DNA of 64,000 bases from Terrisporobacter mayombei (GCF_020748465.1 NZ_JAHZMP010000006.1:1-64000), one strand, 5' to 3'. Counted from the stretch's first letter, positions 8,642-17,836 are shown. Program-made: numbers and translations. Notes: generated from the sequence alone by a model not told the origin.

Positions 8642-10504
8642 TTATGCCAATAAACCAACTATTTCTTTTGCATCTTTACTTGCTAATATTTGATCTACGT
8701 ATTCTTTTTCCATTAAGTTTTGAGCTAATGAAGATAAAGTTCTTAAATGCAAGTCATTATCTCCCTCTCCTGCTGCTATCATAAATATTAAGTGTACTGG
8801 TTTTCTGTCAAGGGAATCAAATTCAAAACCTTTTTTAGATATACCTACTGCAACTCTTGGTTTTACTACTGATTTAGTTTTAGCATGAGGTATTGCTACA
8901 CCATTTCCAAATCCAGTTGATCCACTTTCTTCTCTTTTCTTTATTTCTGCTAAGAATTCTTCTTTATTTGTTAAAATACCATCTTTATATAATAAATCAG
9001 TCATTTCTATTAAAACTTCTTCTTTTGAATTACTTTTTAATTCTAAAGCTACTGTATTTTCATTGTATAAAGATGCTACAACTCTATCTATTCCTTGGTT
9101 AGTTACAGCTTCTTTTATTTTTTTATCTTCCTTAACTTCTACTTTTGGTGTAACTAATACATAAAGTAAAGCACCTACTGCAGAACCTGCTAATATACAT
9201 GCTACCCACATCATTGGTTTGTTTACTAATCCTAGTATTAAAAATCCACCGTGAGGAGCTGGAACTTCTATTTTCATCATATAAGTTAGTATTGCTGATA
9301 CTGATGAACCTATCATTAATACTGGTATAACTTTTAATGGATTTTTAGCGGCAAACGGTATTGCACCTTCTGTTATATGAGTAAATCCAAGTACATAGTT
9401 TAATAAACCAGCTGTACGGTCATCATTTGAGAATCTGTCTTTTTTGAATGTTGCTGCAAGAGCTATTATTAATGGAGGAGTTATACAAGCTGCAGATACT
9501 CCAGCCATGAATAAATAGTTACCTTGAGCAAGTAACATAGTACCTGTAACATAAGCTGCTTTGTTTACTGGACCACCCATATCAAATGCCGACATACATC
9601 CTATTACTAATCCTAAAGCTATTGGGCTTGATTCTTGCATTCCTGATAAGAATTTCATCATACTTTCATTAAGAGATGCGCAAGGCCCACCTAAAGCTAC
9701 CATCAATAACCCAGAAGCAAATACTGTTATTATTGGAACTATAAATATGGATTTTAGACCTTCTAGTTGTCTTGGAAGTTTTCTTAAACTATTAACTATT
9801 AATAATGTGAAATAACCTGCGAAGAAACCACCGATTATACCACCAATAAATCCAGAGCCATTATCATTTGCCATCATACCTGCAACAAAACCTGCAAGCA
9901 TTCCTGGTCTTCCTGCTATTGATTGAGCTATGAAAGCTGTAAGAACTGGAACCATAAGACCCATTGAGAATCCACCAATAGATTTTATTGTTGCAGCTAC
10001 TGTATTATATTGTTCATGAGTTGGTTCTGCTGAGTATATTCCCCATAAGAAAGATATTGCTATTAGTACACCACCAGCTACAACTAGTGGAAGCATGTGA
10101 GATACACCATTCATTAAATGTTTATAAATTTGATGCCCAATAGAAACCTTTTCCTCAGCTTCATTGTTTCTTCTCATATCTCCTTTTCTTATAGGAGCTT
10201 TATTCTCTAAACATTTTTGTATTAATTCTTCTGCTTTGTTTATTCCCTCACTTACTGAAACTTCTATTACTGGCTTTCCATTAAATCTGTCCATATCAAC
10301 ATTTTTATCACAAGCCACTATTATTGCATCTGCTTCTTGTATTTCTTTTGGTGTTAAAGCATTTTCAACACCTATTGCTCCATTTGTTTCTACTTTTATT
10401 TCACAGCCTAACTCCAGTGCTGCTAACTTTAAGGCTTTTTCAGCCATAAAAGTATGTGCAATTCCTGTTGGGCAACCTGTAACTGCTAATATCTTTTTGC
10501 TCAT
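8642..10504 (-). CDS. PTS fructose-family transporter, EIIB-EIIC-EIIA fusion (620 aa)
   Basis: Imports and phosphorylates a ketose at the membrane using phosphoenolpyruvate. Order: EIIB (1 to about 100, active-site Cys11 in CPTGIAHT); EIIC (about 125-455, many membrane segments, with GFTHITEGAIPFAA); EIIA (about 475-620, phospho-acceptor His540 in GVAIPHAKTKS). Having EIIA at the C-terminus is one of the common fructose/mannitol-family layouts. The start codon follows GGAGGGTGG and lies only 3 bp after the kinase stop codon, so the two are translationally close. Expected product: a ketose 1-phosphate, which the PfkB protein then phosphorylates. Likely induced through the neighbouring RpiR regulator. 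Confidence 0.93.
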   Translation of the reverse strand: MSKKILAVTGCPTGIAHTFMAEKALKLAALELGCEIKVETNGAIGVENALTPKEIQEADAIIVACDKNVDMDRFNGKPVIEVSVSEGINKAEELIQKCLENKAPIRKGDMRRNNEAEEKVSIGHQIYKHLMNGVSHMLPLVVAGGVLIAISFLWGIYSAEPTHEQYNTVAATIKSIGGFSMGLMVPVLTAFIAQSIAGRPGMLAGFVAGMMANDNGSGFIGGIIGGFFAGYFTLLIVNSLRKLPRQLEGLKSIFIVPIITVFASGLLMVALGGPCASLNESMMKFLSGMQESSPIALGLVIGCMSAFDMGGPVNKAAYVTGTMLLAQGNYLFMAGVSAACITPPLIIALAATFKKDRFSNDDRTAGLLNYVLGFTHITEGAIPFAAKNPLKVIPVLMIGSSVSAILTYMMKIEVPAPHGGFLILGLVNKPMMWVACILAGSAVGALLYVLVTPKVEVKEDKKIKEAVTNQGIDRVVASLYNENTVALELKSNSKEEVLIEMTDLLYKDGILTNKEEFLAEIKKREESGSTGFGNGVAIPHAKTKSVVKPRVAVGISKKGFEFDSLDRKPVHLIFMIAAGEGDNDLHLRTLSSLAQNLMEKEYVDQILASKDAKEIVGLLA

Positions 10505-10507
10505 AGA

Positions 10508-11437
10508 TTATTCCACCCTCCTGATTCTAATTTCATTCATATATTCTTCAACCTTTTTTAAATCACCAATAGCATTACTTTCTGCCACGTTGGCACCTGT
10601 TGCTGATGCTCTTTTTAACCCTTGTTCAATATTTTCTTCATTATTGATATCCTCAAGCCAAATACTTAAAAACCCTGCCAGTGCTGAATCTCCTGCACAA
10701 GCCGAACTTAGAAGCTTTACTTCGTAAGCACTTGCATAGTAGATATTTTTTCCATTATAAAAATAAGACCCTTTTTCACCTAGTGTTAAGAAAATATTCT
10801 GTGCTCCTTGTTCATGTAAATATTTCAGAACGTCTTTTATATCTTCTTCATCTCTAACAATAATCCCAAAAATACCTGCTATTTCTTCATCATTTGGTTT
10901 AATTAAAAATGGTTTATATTTTAATAGACATTTTAGTTTTGGTGAACTAATGTCTAAAATTACCTTTATATTCTTTTTCTCACAAATCTCTAGTATTTCT
11001 TCATAATATGAAGAGTCTATTCCTGGTGGAAGACTTCCGCTTATGGATAAATACTCAAGATCATCAAAACTTTCCATCATTTGTAACATTTCTTCCTGTT
11101 GTGCTTTTTCAACAAAAGAGCCTGAGTTAACAAATTTAAATTCTCCTTCAGCATCATTAAGAAAAATATTTATTCTTGTTGTATCTTCTACTTCTACCGG
11201 AAATATTTCTATATTTTTCTTTCTAGTTTCTTCAATTATATACTTCCCTGAGAATCCACCAAAAAATCCAAGTACTTTCGAATCTACTCCAAAATATTTA
11301 AGTACAAAACTTACATTTAATCCCTTTCCATTCGCCGAGTACACAGCATCATGGGTTCTATTTACGATTTTTCTTTCTATTGAATTAGTACATATATTCA
11401 TGTCTATGGCAGGATTTGTAGTTAAAGTGTAAATCAT
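10508..11437 (-). CDS. PfkB-family 1-phosphofructokinase-like sugar kinase (309 aa)
   Basis: ATP-dependent kinase converting the PTS product (fructose 1-phosphate, or tagatose 6-phosphate) to the 1,6-bisphosphate. It has TNPAID near the N-terminus, the NGKGLNVS substrate loop (about 36-43), SGSLPPG (133-139), and CAGDS around catalytic Asp250, where the family usually has GAGDS. Length is normal. The ATG follows GGGAGG; an overlapping out-of-frame ATG four bases upstream is ignored. First gene of the kinase-PTS-aldolase operon. FruK and LacC/TagatoseK cannot be separated by sequence alone; the fructose-type PTS favours FruK. Confidence 0.9.
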   Translation of the reverse strand: MIYTLTTNPAIDMNICTNSIERKIVNRTHDAVYSANGKGLNVSFVLKYFGVDSKVLGFFGGFSGKYIIEETRKKNIEIFPVEVEDTTRINIFLNDAEGEFKFVNSGSFVEKAQQEEMLQMMESFDDLEYLSISGSLPPGIDSSYYEEILEICEKKNIKVILDISSPKLKCLLKYKPFLIKPNDEEIAGIFGIIVRDEEDIKDVLKYLHEQGAQNIFLTLGEKGSYFYNGKNIYYASAYEVKLLSSACAGDSALAGFLSIWLEDINNEENIEQGLKRASATGANVAESNAIGDLKKVEEYMNEIRIRRVE

Positions 11438-11467
11438 TCATCTTTCCTCCCTCTATCTTATAAATTC

Positions 11468-11520
11468 ATTATAAAAAAAAAGGGAATGAAAATCTTTTCA
11501 TAATATGAAAATCTTTTTCA
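11468..11520 (-). promoter_or_regulatory. pfkB operon promoter with twin palindromic boxes (candidate RpiR operator)
   Basis: A TATAAT (11473-11468) sits about 30 bp before the kinase ATG without a good -35. Instead two near-identical palindromes, TGAAAATCTTTTCA (11487-11500) and TGAAAATCTTTTTCA (11506-11520), lie where a regulator would act. RpiR-family operators are commonly TGAAA/TTTCA palindromes. Assignment to the neighbouring regulator is inference. Confidence 0.5.
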
Positions 11521-11528
11521 TTCCCTTT
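11479..11528 (-). terminator. Terminator of the rpiR-type gene
   Basis: The two TGAAAA-type boxes plus flanking AAAAGGGAA/TTCCCTTTT pair into one long hairpin followed by a T9 run on the minus strand, 3 bp after the regulator's stop. The same DNA therefore serves as terminator and probably as operator. Confidence 0.8.
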
Positions 11529-11531
11529 TCA

Positions 11532-12284
11532 TTATTTTTCTAATTCTATATTTGCAGCCATGTAATCAATTATAATTCTAGACATCATAAACAATGAAAC
11601 TCTAGAAGATACTTCAAACTTTTTAATAGAAACATGATTATGTTTAAATCCTATTAGATTGTAATGTGAGTGCTCTAAAAGTGGCGAGTTTTCGCTACAG
11701 CAACATGTTATAACTTTAGCTCCACATAAATTTGTATTTTTTGCAGATTCTATAAGTTCACTAGTTTCTCCATTTAATGAAAATATGAAAACCACTTCAT
11801 CAGATCTTAAACTTTTAGTTTTTATTTGCATAATATTAGGGTCATCTATGAAAATAGCATTGCACCCCAGTAGTTGAAGTTTTAGAGTAAATTCTTCTCC
11901 TACATACTCAGTAAGGCCTCTAGCCAATACATAAATTCTTTTAGAATTTGCTAAGCAATTTATAATATTTAATACATTTGTAATAGATATTCTATCTACA
12001 ACTTGCCTAGCTTCCACAAAAGATTTGTTGATAATTTCTCCCATATTGTGAATTTCATCATCATTATTTTTAGATGTAATTCTATATCTAAGTTCATTGA
12101 ATCCATTTACACCACATTTTCTGATAGCTCTAGAAACAGTGGCAGGTGATGAATAAGTATCAAAAGCAATATCTACAATAGATAACTCTGACATTCTTTC
12201 TTCATTATCGTTTATAAATTTTATAATTTCACTTTCTGTCTTTGTAAGACTTTGCATTATTTCCTTATTTAATTCTATTAGCAC
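11532..12284 (-). CDS. RpiR-family transcriptional regulator (250 aa)
   Basis: Sugar-phosphate-responsive regulator. N-terminal helix-turn-helix (about 1-75, SSPATVSRAIRKCGVNGF as recognition region) and a C-terminal SIS domain (about 105-240) that would bind a phosphosugar. The start is a GTG at 12284 with GAGGAGGG eight bases upstream. It lies directly upstream of, and in the same direction as, the kinase-PTS-aldolase operon, but is separated from it by a terminator, so it is its own unit. The tandem palindromes within that terminator are the natural candidate target. Whether it activates or represses cannot be told here; the weak -35 of the operon would suit activation. Confidence 0.92.
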   Translation of the reverse strand: MLIELNKEIMQSLTKTESEIIKFINDNEERMSELSIVDIAFDTYSSPATVSRAIRKCGVNGFNELRYRITSKNNDDEIHNMGEIINKSFVEARQVVDRISITNVLNIINCLANSKRIYVLARGLTEYVGEEFTLKLQLLGCNAIFIDDPNIMQIKTKSLRSDEVVFIFSLNGETSELIESAKNTNLCGAKVITCCCSENSPLLEHSHYNLIGFKHNHVSIKKFEVSSRVSLFMMSRIIIDYMAANIELEK

Positions 12285-12419
12285 AGGATTTCCCTCCTCA
12301 CCATAAGTATTTTTTATTATAGTATACTAGCAAAAAACTTCTCTATTTTTAATTTAATACTTATAAATTATATTATAATTAATATATTAGTAAAGTAAAG
12401 CAAAAGGGGGTAGATAAAG

Positions 12420-13181
12420 TTGAGTAGGTTAAATAAACATAAATTTCAACAAAAAAAGAAAAAAAGAGTTTTTATAATTTCTTCGTCTGCAATAATAGCT
12501 ATATTAATTTTAAGTATAATTATCTTTCCTGAGATAAGTAATTGTGTCAGCATTTCTAAAACAAATTGGACAGTTTTATCTAATAATAGTAATCTTGATG
12601 ATATGGAATATGTAATATCTGAGCAAACTAAAAAAGCTCCAGAAAAAATTGATTTAGATGGTTATTTATTTTTAGGTGACTCTTATACAGTGCTGCTTAA
12701 AGATACTATAAAAAAACACAATGAAAATGCTATTATAAAAGCTGTAGAAGGAGTTCAACCCGATTATTGGATAGACAACTTTAACGATTTACCTAATAAT
12801 GATGATGTTAAAGGTGTAGTTTTGTTAATTGGCGTTAATGGAGCTACTTATTCCAATAATGTTTCGAATAAAGAAAAGCTAATTTCATCCTTAGTAAAAA
12901 AGTATAAAAATAAAACTATCTATGTTCAAGAAGTTTTTCCTGTGGGTAAAAAATTTTCAAATGCAAACCCAAAATCATTTAATAAGGCTATAAAAAATCA
13001 TAATAAAGAGACTAAGAAATATTGCGACAGTTATGATAATGTTTATTATATAAATGCAACTACCAATTTAATTACTAAAGATGGATATTTGAAATTTACA
13101 CGTGATGGTCTTCATATAGCTGGAAATAAGCAAGAAACATTTTATGAAAATATTGTATCAGCTATTAATAAGTCAAACTAA
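12420..13181 (+). CDS. Membrane-anchored SGNH/GDSL hydrolase (253 aa)
   Basis: A TTG start at 12420 is supported by AAAGGGGG just upstream. The N-terminus is a charged stretch (KFQQKKKKR) and one membrane segment (about 18-39), so the catalytic part is extracellular. SGNH blocks are visible: GDSY with the nucleophile Ser in FLGDSYTVL (about 82-90), GVN in LLIGVNGATYS, and D-x-x-H in TRDGLHIAG near the C-terminus. Such enzymes deacylate peptidoglycan, teichoic or other surface polymers; the substrate here is unknown. It is the only plus-strand gene in this region, monocistronic, with an intergenic-repeat copy starting right after its stop codon. Confidence 0.85.
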   Translation: MSRLNKHKFQQKKKKRVFIISSSAIIAILILSIIIFPEISNCVSISKTNWTVLSNNSNLDDMEYVISEQTKKAPEKIDLDGYLFLGDSYTVLLKDTIKKHNENAIIKAVEGVQPDYWIDNFNDLPNNDDVKGVVLLIGVNGATYSNNVSNKEKLISSLVKKYKNKTIYVQEVFPVGKKFSNANPKSFNKAIKNHNKETKKYCDSYDNVYYINATTNLITKDGYLKFTRDGLHIAGNKQETFYENIVSAINKSN

Positions 13182-13183
13182 AA

Positions 13184-13279
13184 TTCACTTCGTATATATC
13201 CGTTGCTTAAAATATGATTTTCATATATCGCCAACGATATATCCTCGTTTCACCTCGTATATATCCGTTGCTTAAAATA
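13184..13279 (+). repeat. Modular intergenic repeat, copy A
   Basis: Two near-identical 30-base units (TTCACTTCGTATATATCC..., 13184-13213 and 13250-13279, one mismatch) flank a segment with an 8-bp hairpin (ATATATCG CCAA CGATATAT). The element begins 3 bp after the SGNH gene's stop codon. It shares words with copies at 17119, 31353, 40092, 54591 and 63035. Confidence 0.8.
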
Positions 13280-13281
13280 AA

Positions 13282-13327
13282 AATAGCTAACACTTATAAG
13301 ACTTTATATCTTGTAAGTGTTAGCTAT
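13282..13327. terminator. Bidirectional terminator between SGNH gene and potD
   Basis: AATAGCTAACACTTATAAGA pairs with its complement across a short loop. T-runs follow on the minus strand, so its main role is ending the pot operon. Confidence 0.85.
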
Positions 13328-13339
13328 TATAAGAACAAA

Positions 13340-14395
13340 TTATTGTGATTTTATTTCTGTCCAAGCATCTTCATATTTTTTTTGTACATCTGGTGGTAAA
13401 TTTAAGAATACTTCTGACTTATCTAATATTTTTTCATCTGGATAAGCAGTTGGATCATTTTTAGTTTCATTATCTAAAAGATCATAAGCACCTTGGTTTG
13501 GTGTTGAATACTCTATATACTCTACATTTTTAAGGGCATTCTCTGGATCTAATATAAAGTTTATAAATTTTTCTGCATAATCCTTATTTTCTGCTATTTT
13601 AGGAACACACATAGCATCAACCCATCTATTAGTACCTTCCTTAGGAACAGAATAAGCTAAGTCAGGATTTTCGTCCATTAAAACTAAAGCATCTCCGTTA
13701 TATACTATACCCATAGCAGCATCTCCAACTATAAGTCTATCTTTTCCATCATCATTTACATAAGCTTGCACAAGAGGTAGTTGTTTTATTAACTCCTTCT
13801 TAGCTGCTTCTATTTCTGAGGTTTTGTGTGTATTAATTGAGTGTCCAAGTCTTATTAAAGATATTCCCATTGTATCTCTAACTGAGTCTAACATTTGAAT
13901 CTCACCTTTATATTTAGGGTTCCAAAGTACATCCCAACTTTGCACGTCTTTTTCATCTACCATAGTTTTGTTATATAATATTCCAAAAGTACCCCATAAA
14001 TAAGGAACCGAGAATTTGTTTCCTGGGTCATAATCAGGGTTTCTAAAGTCCTTCATTATATATTTGTAATTAGGTATTTTTGAATAATCTATTGTTGATA
14101 CTAAATCTTCGTCAATTAATTTCTCCACCATATAATCTGATGGGAATATTAAATCATATTTAGTACTTCCACTTTTAAGTTTTTGATACATCGCTTCATT
14201 AGTGTCATAAGTTTCATATACAACTGTAATTCCTGTTTCTTCTTGGAACTTTGTTATTAAATCTGGATCAATATAATCACCCACATTATATATGTTTAAA
14301 ACTTCAGCAGATTTTTTAGATTGACCACAACCTACTAATAAAGTGGATGACATGACTACTGTTAAAGCTATTGAAATTATTTTTTTAAGTTTCAT
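13340..14395 (-). CDS. potD: Spermidine/putrescine-binding lipoprotein PotD (351 aa)
   Basis: Periplasmic-binding-protein homologue tethered to the membrane. The signal peptide ends in a lipobox, LLVGC with Cys23. The mature part has family hallmarks: VLNIYNVGDYIDPDLITKFQEETG, DLIFPSDYMVEKL, YLWGTFGILYN and the Trp/Asp-rich polyamine pocket region. Length is normal for PotD. It is the last gene of potABCD, 18 bp downstream of potC, ending at a strong terminator. It would deliver putrescine or spermidine to PotBC; which polyamine is preferred cannot be read from the sequence. Confidence 0.95.
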   Translation of the reverse strand: MKLKKIISIALTVVMSSTLLVGCGQSKKSAEVLNIYNVGDYIDPDLITKFQEETGITVVYETYDTNEAMYQKLKSGSTKYDLIFPSDYMVEKLIDEDLVSTIDYSKIPNYKYIMKDFRNPDYDPGNKFSVPYLWGTFGILYNKTMVDEKDVQSWDVLWNPKYKGEIQMLDSVRDTMGISLIRLGHSINTHKTSEIEAAKKELIKQLPLVQAYVNDDGKDRLIVGDAAMGIVYNGDALVLMDENPDLAYSVPKEGTNRWVDAMCVPKIAENKDYAEKFINFILDPENALKNVEYIEYSTPNQGAYDLLDNETKNDPTAYPDEKILDKSEVFLNLPPDVQKKYEDAWTEIKSQ

Positions 14396-14413
14396 TTTAT
14401 GTCCTCCCTTTAA

Positions 14414-15160
14414 TTATGATCTTTGTGCTGCCTTCTTGTTTGCTGTTATATTTGATAAAAGTAATAATATTAAAACAGCAGCAAACATTAATGTTGATAA
14501 GGCATTTATTTCAGGAGTTAATCCTCTTCTTGTCATTGAGTAAACTTCTATAGCTAAGTTTGTTACACCATTTCCTGTTGTAAAGAAACTTATTACAAAG
14601 TCATCTATAGACATGGTAAATGCTATAAGCATACCTGATATTATCCCTGGTTTTATTTGAGGAAGAACAACTTTTCTAAGAGCATACCAAGGAGTTGCTC
14701 CTAAGTCCATTGCCGCATCTTCTATGTTTGCTGGTAATTGTTTTAATTTTGGAAGTACTGATAAAATTACATAAGGTATATCGAATACTATATGCGCTAA
14801 TAACATTGTAGTAAAACCAAACTCCAGTCTTATGAAAACAAAAAGTGACATTAATGCCACCCCTGTTACTATATCAGGGTTTAATACCGGCAAGTAGTTT
14901 ATGTTTAAAAGTAATCCTCTTACTTTTCCTTGTCTTATTTTGTGAATACCTATAGCAGTAATTGTTCCTACTATAGTTGCTATTACTGATGCTACTACGG
15001 CAATGAAAATTGTGTAATAAAGTGCATCTAGTATTCTTTCATTTTGTAGTAACTCTTGATACCATCTAAGTGAAAACCCATTCCATTTTGCCATGGATTT
15101 AGAATCATTAAATGAAAACACTGCTAGTGATATTATTGGTGCATATAAAAATATATACAC
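14414..15160 (-). CDS. potC: Polyamine ABC transporter permease PotC (start uncertain)
   Basis: Inner-membrane permease with the ABC-transporter EAA loop (EDAAMDLGATPWYALRKVVLPQIKPG) and about six membrane segments. The first standard start codon is a GTG at 15160 that would begin inside membrane segment 1. The reading frame stays open upstream and encodes a plausible positively charged N-terminus, [11 protein letters not shown], preceded by ATA (15196) and ATT (15199) but no ATG, GTG or TTG. A Shine-Dalgarno-like GGAAGGCGGTGG (217-206 of 15,2xx) is spaced correctly for these codons. I therefore suspect a rare ATT or ATA start, overlapping the potB stop codon. Coordinates given use the conservative GTG. 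Third gene of potABCD. Confidence 0.88.
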   Translation of the reverse strand: MYIFLYAPIISLAVFSFNDSKSMAKWNGFSLRWYQELLQNERILDALYYTIFIAVVASVIATIVGTITAIGIHKIRQGKVRGLLLNINYLPVLNPDIVTGVALMSLFVFIRLEFGFTTMLLAHIVFDIPYVILSVLPKLKQLPANIEDAAMDLGATPWYALRKVVLPQIKPGIISGMLIAFTMSIDDFVISFFTTGNGVTNLAIEVYSMTRRGLTPEINALSTLMFAAVLILLLLSNITANKKAAQRS

Positions 15161-15192
15161 AAGAGTTAAATATATATTTGATGTGAATTTCT

Positions 15193-16053
15193 TTATAATA
15201 GTAATCCACCGCCTTCCTTGTCTGATTCGTCACTAAATTTATTAAGTATTGCCATTGAAATTAAAATGACTATCATCATGAAGATTGATATTGCTGAACC
15301 AAAGTGCCAGTCACCAACTGACATAAATTGTTGTTCTATTAAGTTACCAATTAACATGAATTGTCCACCACCTAGTAATTTTGAAATTACGAAGGTAGAT
15401 ACTGCTGGCATAAATACCATTGTTATTCCTGACGCTACACCAGGCATACTAAGTGGTAATATCACTTTTGTAAACACTTGTCTGCCGTTAGCACCTAAGT
15501 CTTTAGCTGCATTTATTAAATCTTGATCCATCTTTGATAAGATTGTATATATTGGCAGTATCATAAACGGTAAGAAGTTGTAAACCATACCTAGCATTAC
15601 CGCTGTATCTGTATAAAGTATATTGACAGGACTAAATCCTAACCCTGTAATTATTGTGTTTAATATTCCGTTTCTTCCTAGAATTGCTGACCATGCATAA
15701 GTTCTAAGTAAGAAGTTCATCCACATAGGAATTATTGCAAGCATAAGCAATGTATTTTGTCTGCTTGCTTTTGTTTTAGATATTATATAAGCAGTTGGAT
15801 ATCCTATTAGTAAACATAGTATTGTTGATAATACTGCTAGTTTAATTGATCTAAAGAATATTCTAAAATACATAGGTTGCATTAATTCTTCAAAATATTG
15901 TAGCGTAAAAGTGTAGCCTTCGCTGGTACTTTTTGTGAAAGCAAAGAATACAATTAAGAATAAAGGAATTACAATGAATAATCCACTCCAGATTATATAC
16001 GGAGAAGATATTTTTAAACCTAATTTGTTTTTATTCTTCATTTGACTCATCAT
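15193..16053 (-). CDS. potB: Polyamine ABC transporter permease PotB (286 aa)
   Basis: Inner-membrane permease partner of PotC. It has six predicted membrane segments, the first at residues 20-42, and the EAA motif region [21 protein letters not shown], which contacts the ATPase. Its start overlaps the end of potA by about 23 bp, indicating translational coupling. Several in-frame ATGs (16053, 16050, 16041) are possible; the one at 16041 gives [10 protein letters not shown], the usual look of the family, while the outermost lies directly on the GGGG of the ribosome site. The C-terminus EGGGLLL runs straight into the potC start region. Confidence 0.93.
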   Translation of the reverse strand: MMSQMKNKNKLGLKISSPYIIWSGLFIVIPLFLIVFFAFTKSTSEGYTFTLQYFEELMQPMYFRIFFRSIKLAVLSTILCLLIGYPTAYIISKTKASRQNTLLMLAIIPMWMNFLLRTYAWSAILGRNGILNTIITGLGFSPVNILYTDTAVMLGMVYNFLPFMILPIYTILSKMDQDLINAAKDLGANGRQVFTKVILPLSMPGVASGITMVFMPAVSTFVISKLLGGGQFMLIGNLIEQQFMSVGDWHFGSAISIFMMIVILISMAILNKFSDESDKEGGGLLL

Positions 16054-17095
16054 CCCCTGTTTTTCTCATGATATGTATGTCTTCTGGATAAATATCTAAG
16101 CCTAAGTCACATCCAACTTCTGCTGATTTAGTATTATGAAGTAACCAAGTTAATCCACTAGATTTAACTGTCATTTCATAATGAACTCCTTTAAATACGC
16201 AAGAAGTAACTTCTCCTTTTAACATACCATCCTCTGGTTTAACCATTTTTATATCTTCAGGTCTTATTACTACTTGAATTTCTTCGTCTTTTTTAAATCC
16301 TTTATCCACACAATCAAATCTTTTTCCACAAAACTCTACTAAAAAGTCTTCATGCATTACACCATCTATTATGTTACTTTCACCTATGAATCTGGCAACA
16401 AAAGCATTTTCAGGCTCATTGTATATATCTTGTGGTGTTCCCATTTGTTGTATTTTACCTTTATTCATAACAACAATAGTATCTGACATTGATAGGGCTT
16501 CCTCTTGGTCATGAGTAACAAATATAAATGTTATTCCTAATTGTTGTTGTATATTTTTAAGTTCTCTTTGCATTTCTTGTCTTAATTTTAAATCTAATGC
16601 TCCTAAAGGCTCGTCTAATAAAAGTACTTTTGGCTCGTTTACTAAAGCTCTAGCTATAGCAACCCTTTGTTGTTGCCCACCACTTAATGAATCAATACCT
16701 CTACCTTCAAATCCTGGTAGTGCCACAAGTTTAAGCATTTTTTTAACTTTTTCATTTATAGCCTTTTGATCCATTTTTTTTATTTTTAATCCAAAAGCTA
16801 TATTTTCATATACATTCATATGAGGAAATAAAGCATATTTTTGGAAAACTGTATTTACTGGTCTTTCGTATGGAGGTATTTCATTTACATCTTTGCCTTG
16901 GAATAAAACACTTCCATCATCAGCAAATTCAAAACCAGCTATTATTTTTAAAGTAGTTGTTTTACCACACCCACTTGGTCCTAATAAAGTTAAAAATTCG
17001 TTTTTTCTTATATCTAAATTAAGATCTTTTAATACCTCATTATCTTCATACTTTTTTGATATATTTTTTAATTCAATTATGTTCTCTTGTTTCAA
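16031..17095 (-). CDS. potA: Polyamine ABC transporter ATP-binding protein PotA (354 aa)
   Basis: ATPase that powers PotBCD. Walker [10 protein letters not shown] (39-47), Q-loop, signature LSGGQQQR (about 138-145), Walker B VLLLDEP and the H-loop in THDQEE are all present. A C-terminal TOBE-like domain (about 280-345) is typical of PotA/MalK-type ATPases. The start is TTG at 17095 with AGAGGTG eight bases upstream. First gene of the potABCD unit; 120 bp separate it from the upstream regulator, and that gap holds a copy of the intergenic repeat rather than an obvious terminator, so read-through from the regulator is possible. Confidence 0.95.
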   Translation of the reverse strand: MKQENIIELKNISKKYEDNEVLKDLNLDIRKNEFLTLLGPSGCGKTTTLKIIAGFEFADDGSVLFQGKDVNEIPPYERPVNTVFQKYALFPHMNVYENIAFGLKIKKMDQKAINEKVKKMLKLVALPGFEGRGIDSLSGGQQQRVAIARALVNEPKVLLLDEPLGALDLKLRQEMQRELKNIQQQLGITFIFVTHDQEEALSMSDTIVVMNKGKIQQMGTPQDIYNEPENAFVARFIGESNIIDGVMHEDFLVEFCGKRFDCVDKGFKKDEEIQVVIRPEDIKMVKPEDGMLKGEVTSCVFKGVHYEMTVKSSGLTWLLHNTKSAEVGCDLGLDIYPEDIHIMRKTGDDESNEE

Positions 17096-17118
17096 ATGTA
17101 AACACCTCTTTTATTCTA

Positions 17119-17222
17119 AAAATTCGCTTTACTCATAGCGTCAACGAGATGTCTTCGCTATCGCTTCAAACAACTCAGTTACTTAAAATTCGCTTCGCTA
17201 CAGATATATCCGTTGCTTAAAA
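17119..17222 (+). repeat. Modular intergenic repeat, copy B
   Basis: Contains AAATTCGCTT (twice), the GTCAACGAGATGTCTTCG module and GATATATCCGTTGCTTAAAA. The last module overlaps the stop codon of the HTH-cupin gene (17217-17219), so the repeat supplies that gene's 3' end. Confidence 0.75.
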
Positions 17223-17756
17223 CATTGGTGGCGTACTTACCCAAACCACTTTTGATTCTTTTTTACCTGGGTTTGAAATATAGTGATTAGCTCTAGGTTT
17301 AAAGTAAAAACTTTCTCCCTTTCTTACTTTATTTTTCTTATCTCCTAAATGAAGAAATATTGAACCTGCTAGAACATATCCAAATTCTTCTCCTTCATGT
17401 GGCTTATCTTCTTTATATTGTCCACCTGGTTGTAAAGTTATTATTATAGGTTCCATATCATTTTTTTGTGAGTTTGGAACTAACCATTTTAATGTATATT
17501 TTAAATCTTCGTCTTCCGTTTCAAACATATCATCCTTTGTAAAGGTGATTTTTTCATCGCTTATTTCATTAAAAAACTCTCTTAAATTTGTTCCTAAGAT
17601 ATCTAGTATATCTATTAAGGTTGCAATAGAGGGTGAAGTTAAATTGTTTTCAAGTTGAGATATAAATCCCTTTGATAGTTCGCATCTATTTGCCAATTCC
17701 TCCTGGGTCAGTTGCTTTTCTATTCTCATGCGTTTAATTTTTCCACCTATATCCAT
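17217..17756 (-). CDS. HTH-cupin (PuuR-like) transcriptional regulator (179 aa)
   Basis: XRE-type helix-turn-helix (about 5-60: LTQEELANRCELSKGFISQLE) fused to a C-terminal cupin (about 105-175; GGQYKEDKPHEGEEFGYVLAG with the metal-type His/Glu set, and FYFKPRANHYISNPG). This architecture is found next to polyamine transport and catabolism genes, where it senses small molecules and represses the pathway. The ATG has an excellent AAAGGAGGT. It lies immediately upstream of potA in the same direction, so control of potABCD and of itself is the natural inference. Two 18-bp dyads upstream of it may be its operators. Confidence 0.9.
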   Translation of the reverse strand: MDIGGKIKRMRIEKQLTQEELANRCELSKGFISQLENNLTSPSIATLIDILDILGTNLREFFNEISDEKITFTKDDMFETEDEDLKYTLKWLVPNSQKNDMEPIIITLQPGGQYKEDKPHEGEEFGYVLAGSIFLHLGDKKNKVRKGESFYFKPRANHYISNPGKKESKVVWVSTPPMF

Positions 17757-17776
17757 AGCGATACCTCCTTTTTATC

Positions 17777-17803
17777 ATATAAAATTCGTTTCGTTCATTT
17801 TAT
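17777..17803 (+). repeat. Short fragment of the modular repeat
   Basis: AAAATTCGTTTCGTTC resembles the first module (AAATTCGCTTCGC) of the repeat family, with transitions; a truncated copy 20 bp upstream of the regulator's ATG. Confidence 0.4.
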
Positions 17804-17836
17804 GTCGATTTTTGTTTTTATTATTAGTAAATTTTT

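Noticed and set aside
13184..13279. Two 30-base direct repeats as a mini CRISPR
   Set aside because: Only two units, the spacer is itself made of shared modules, similar words occur at distant loci, and no cas genes are present.
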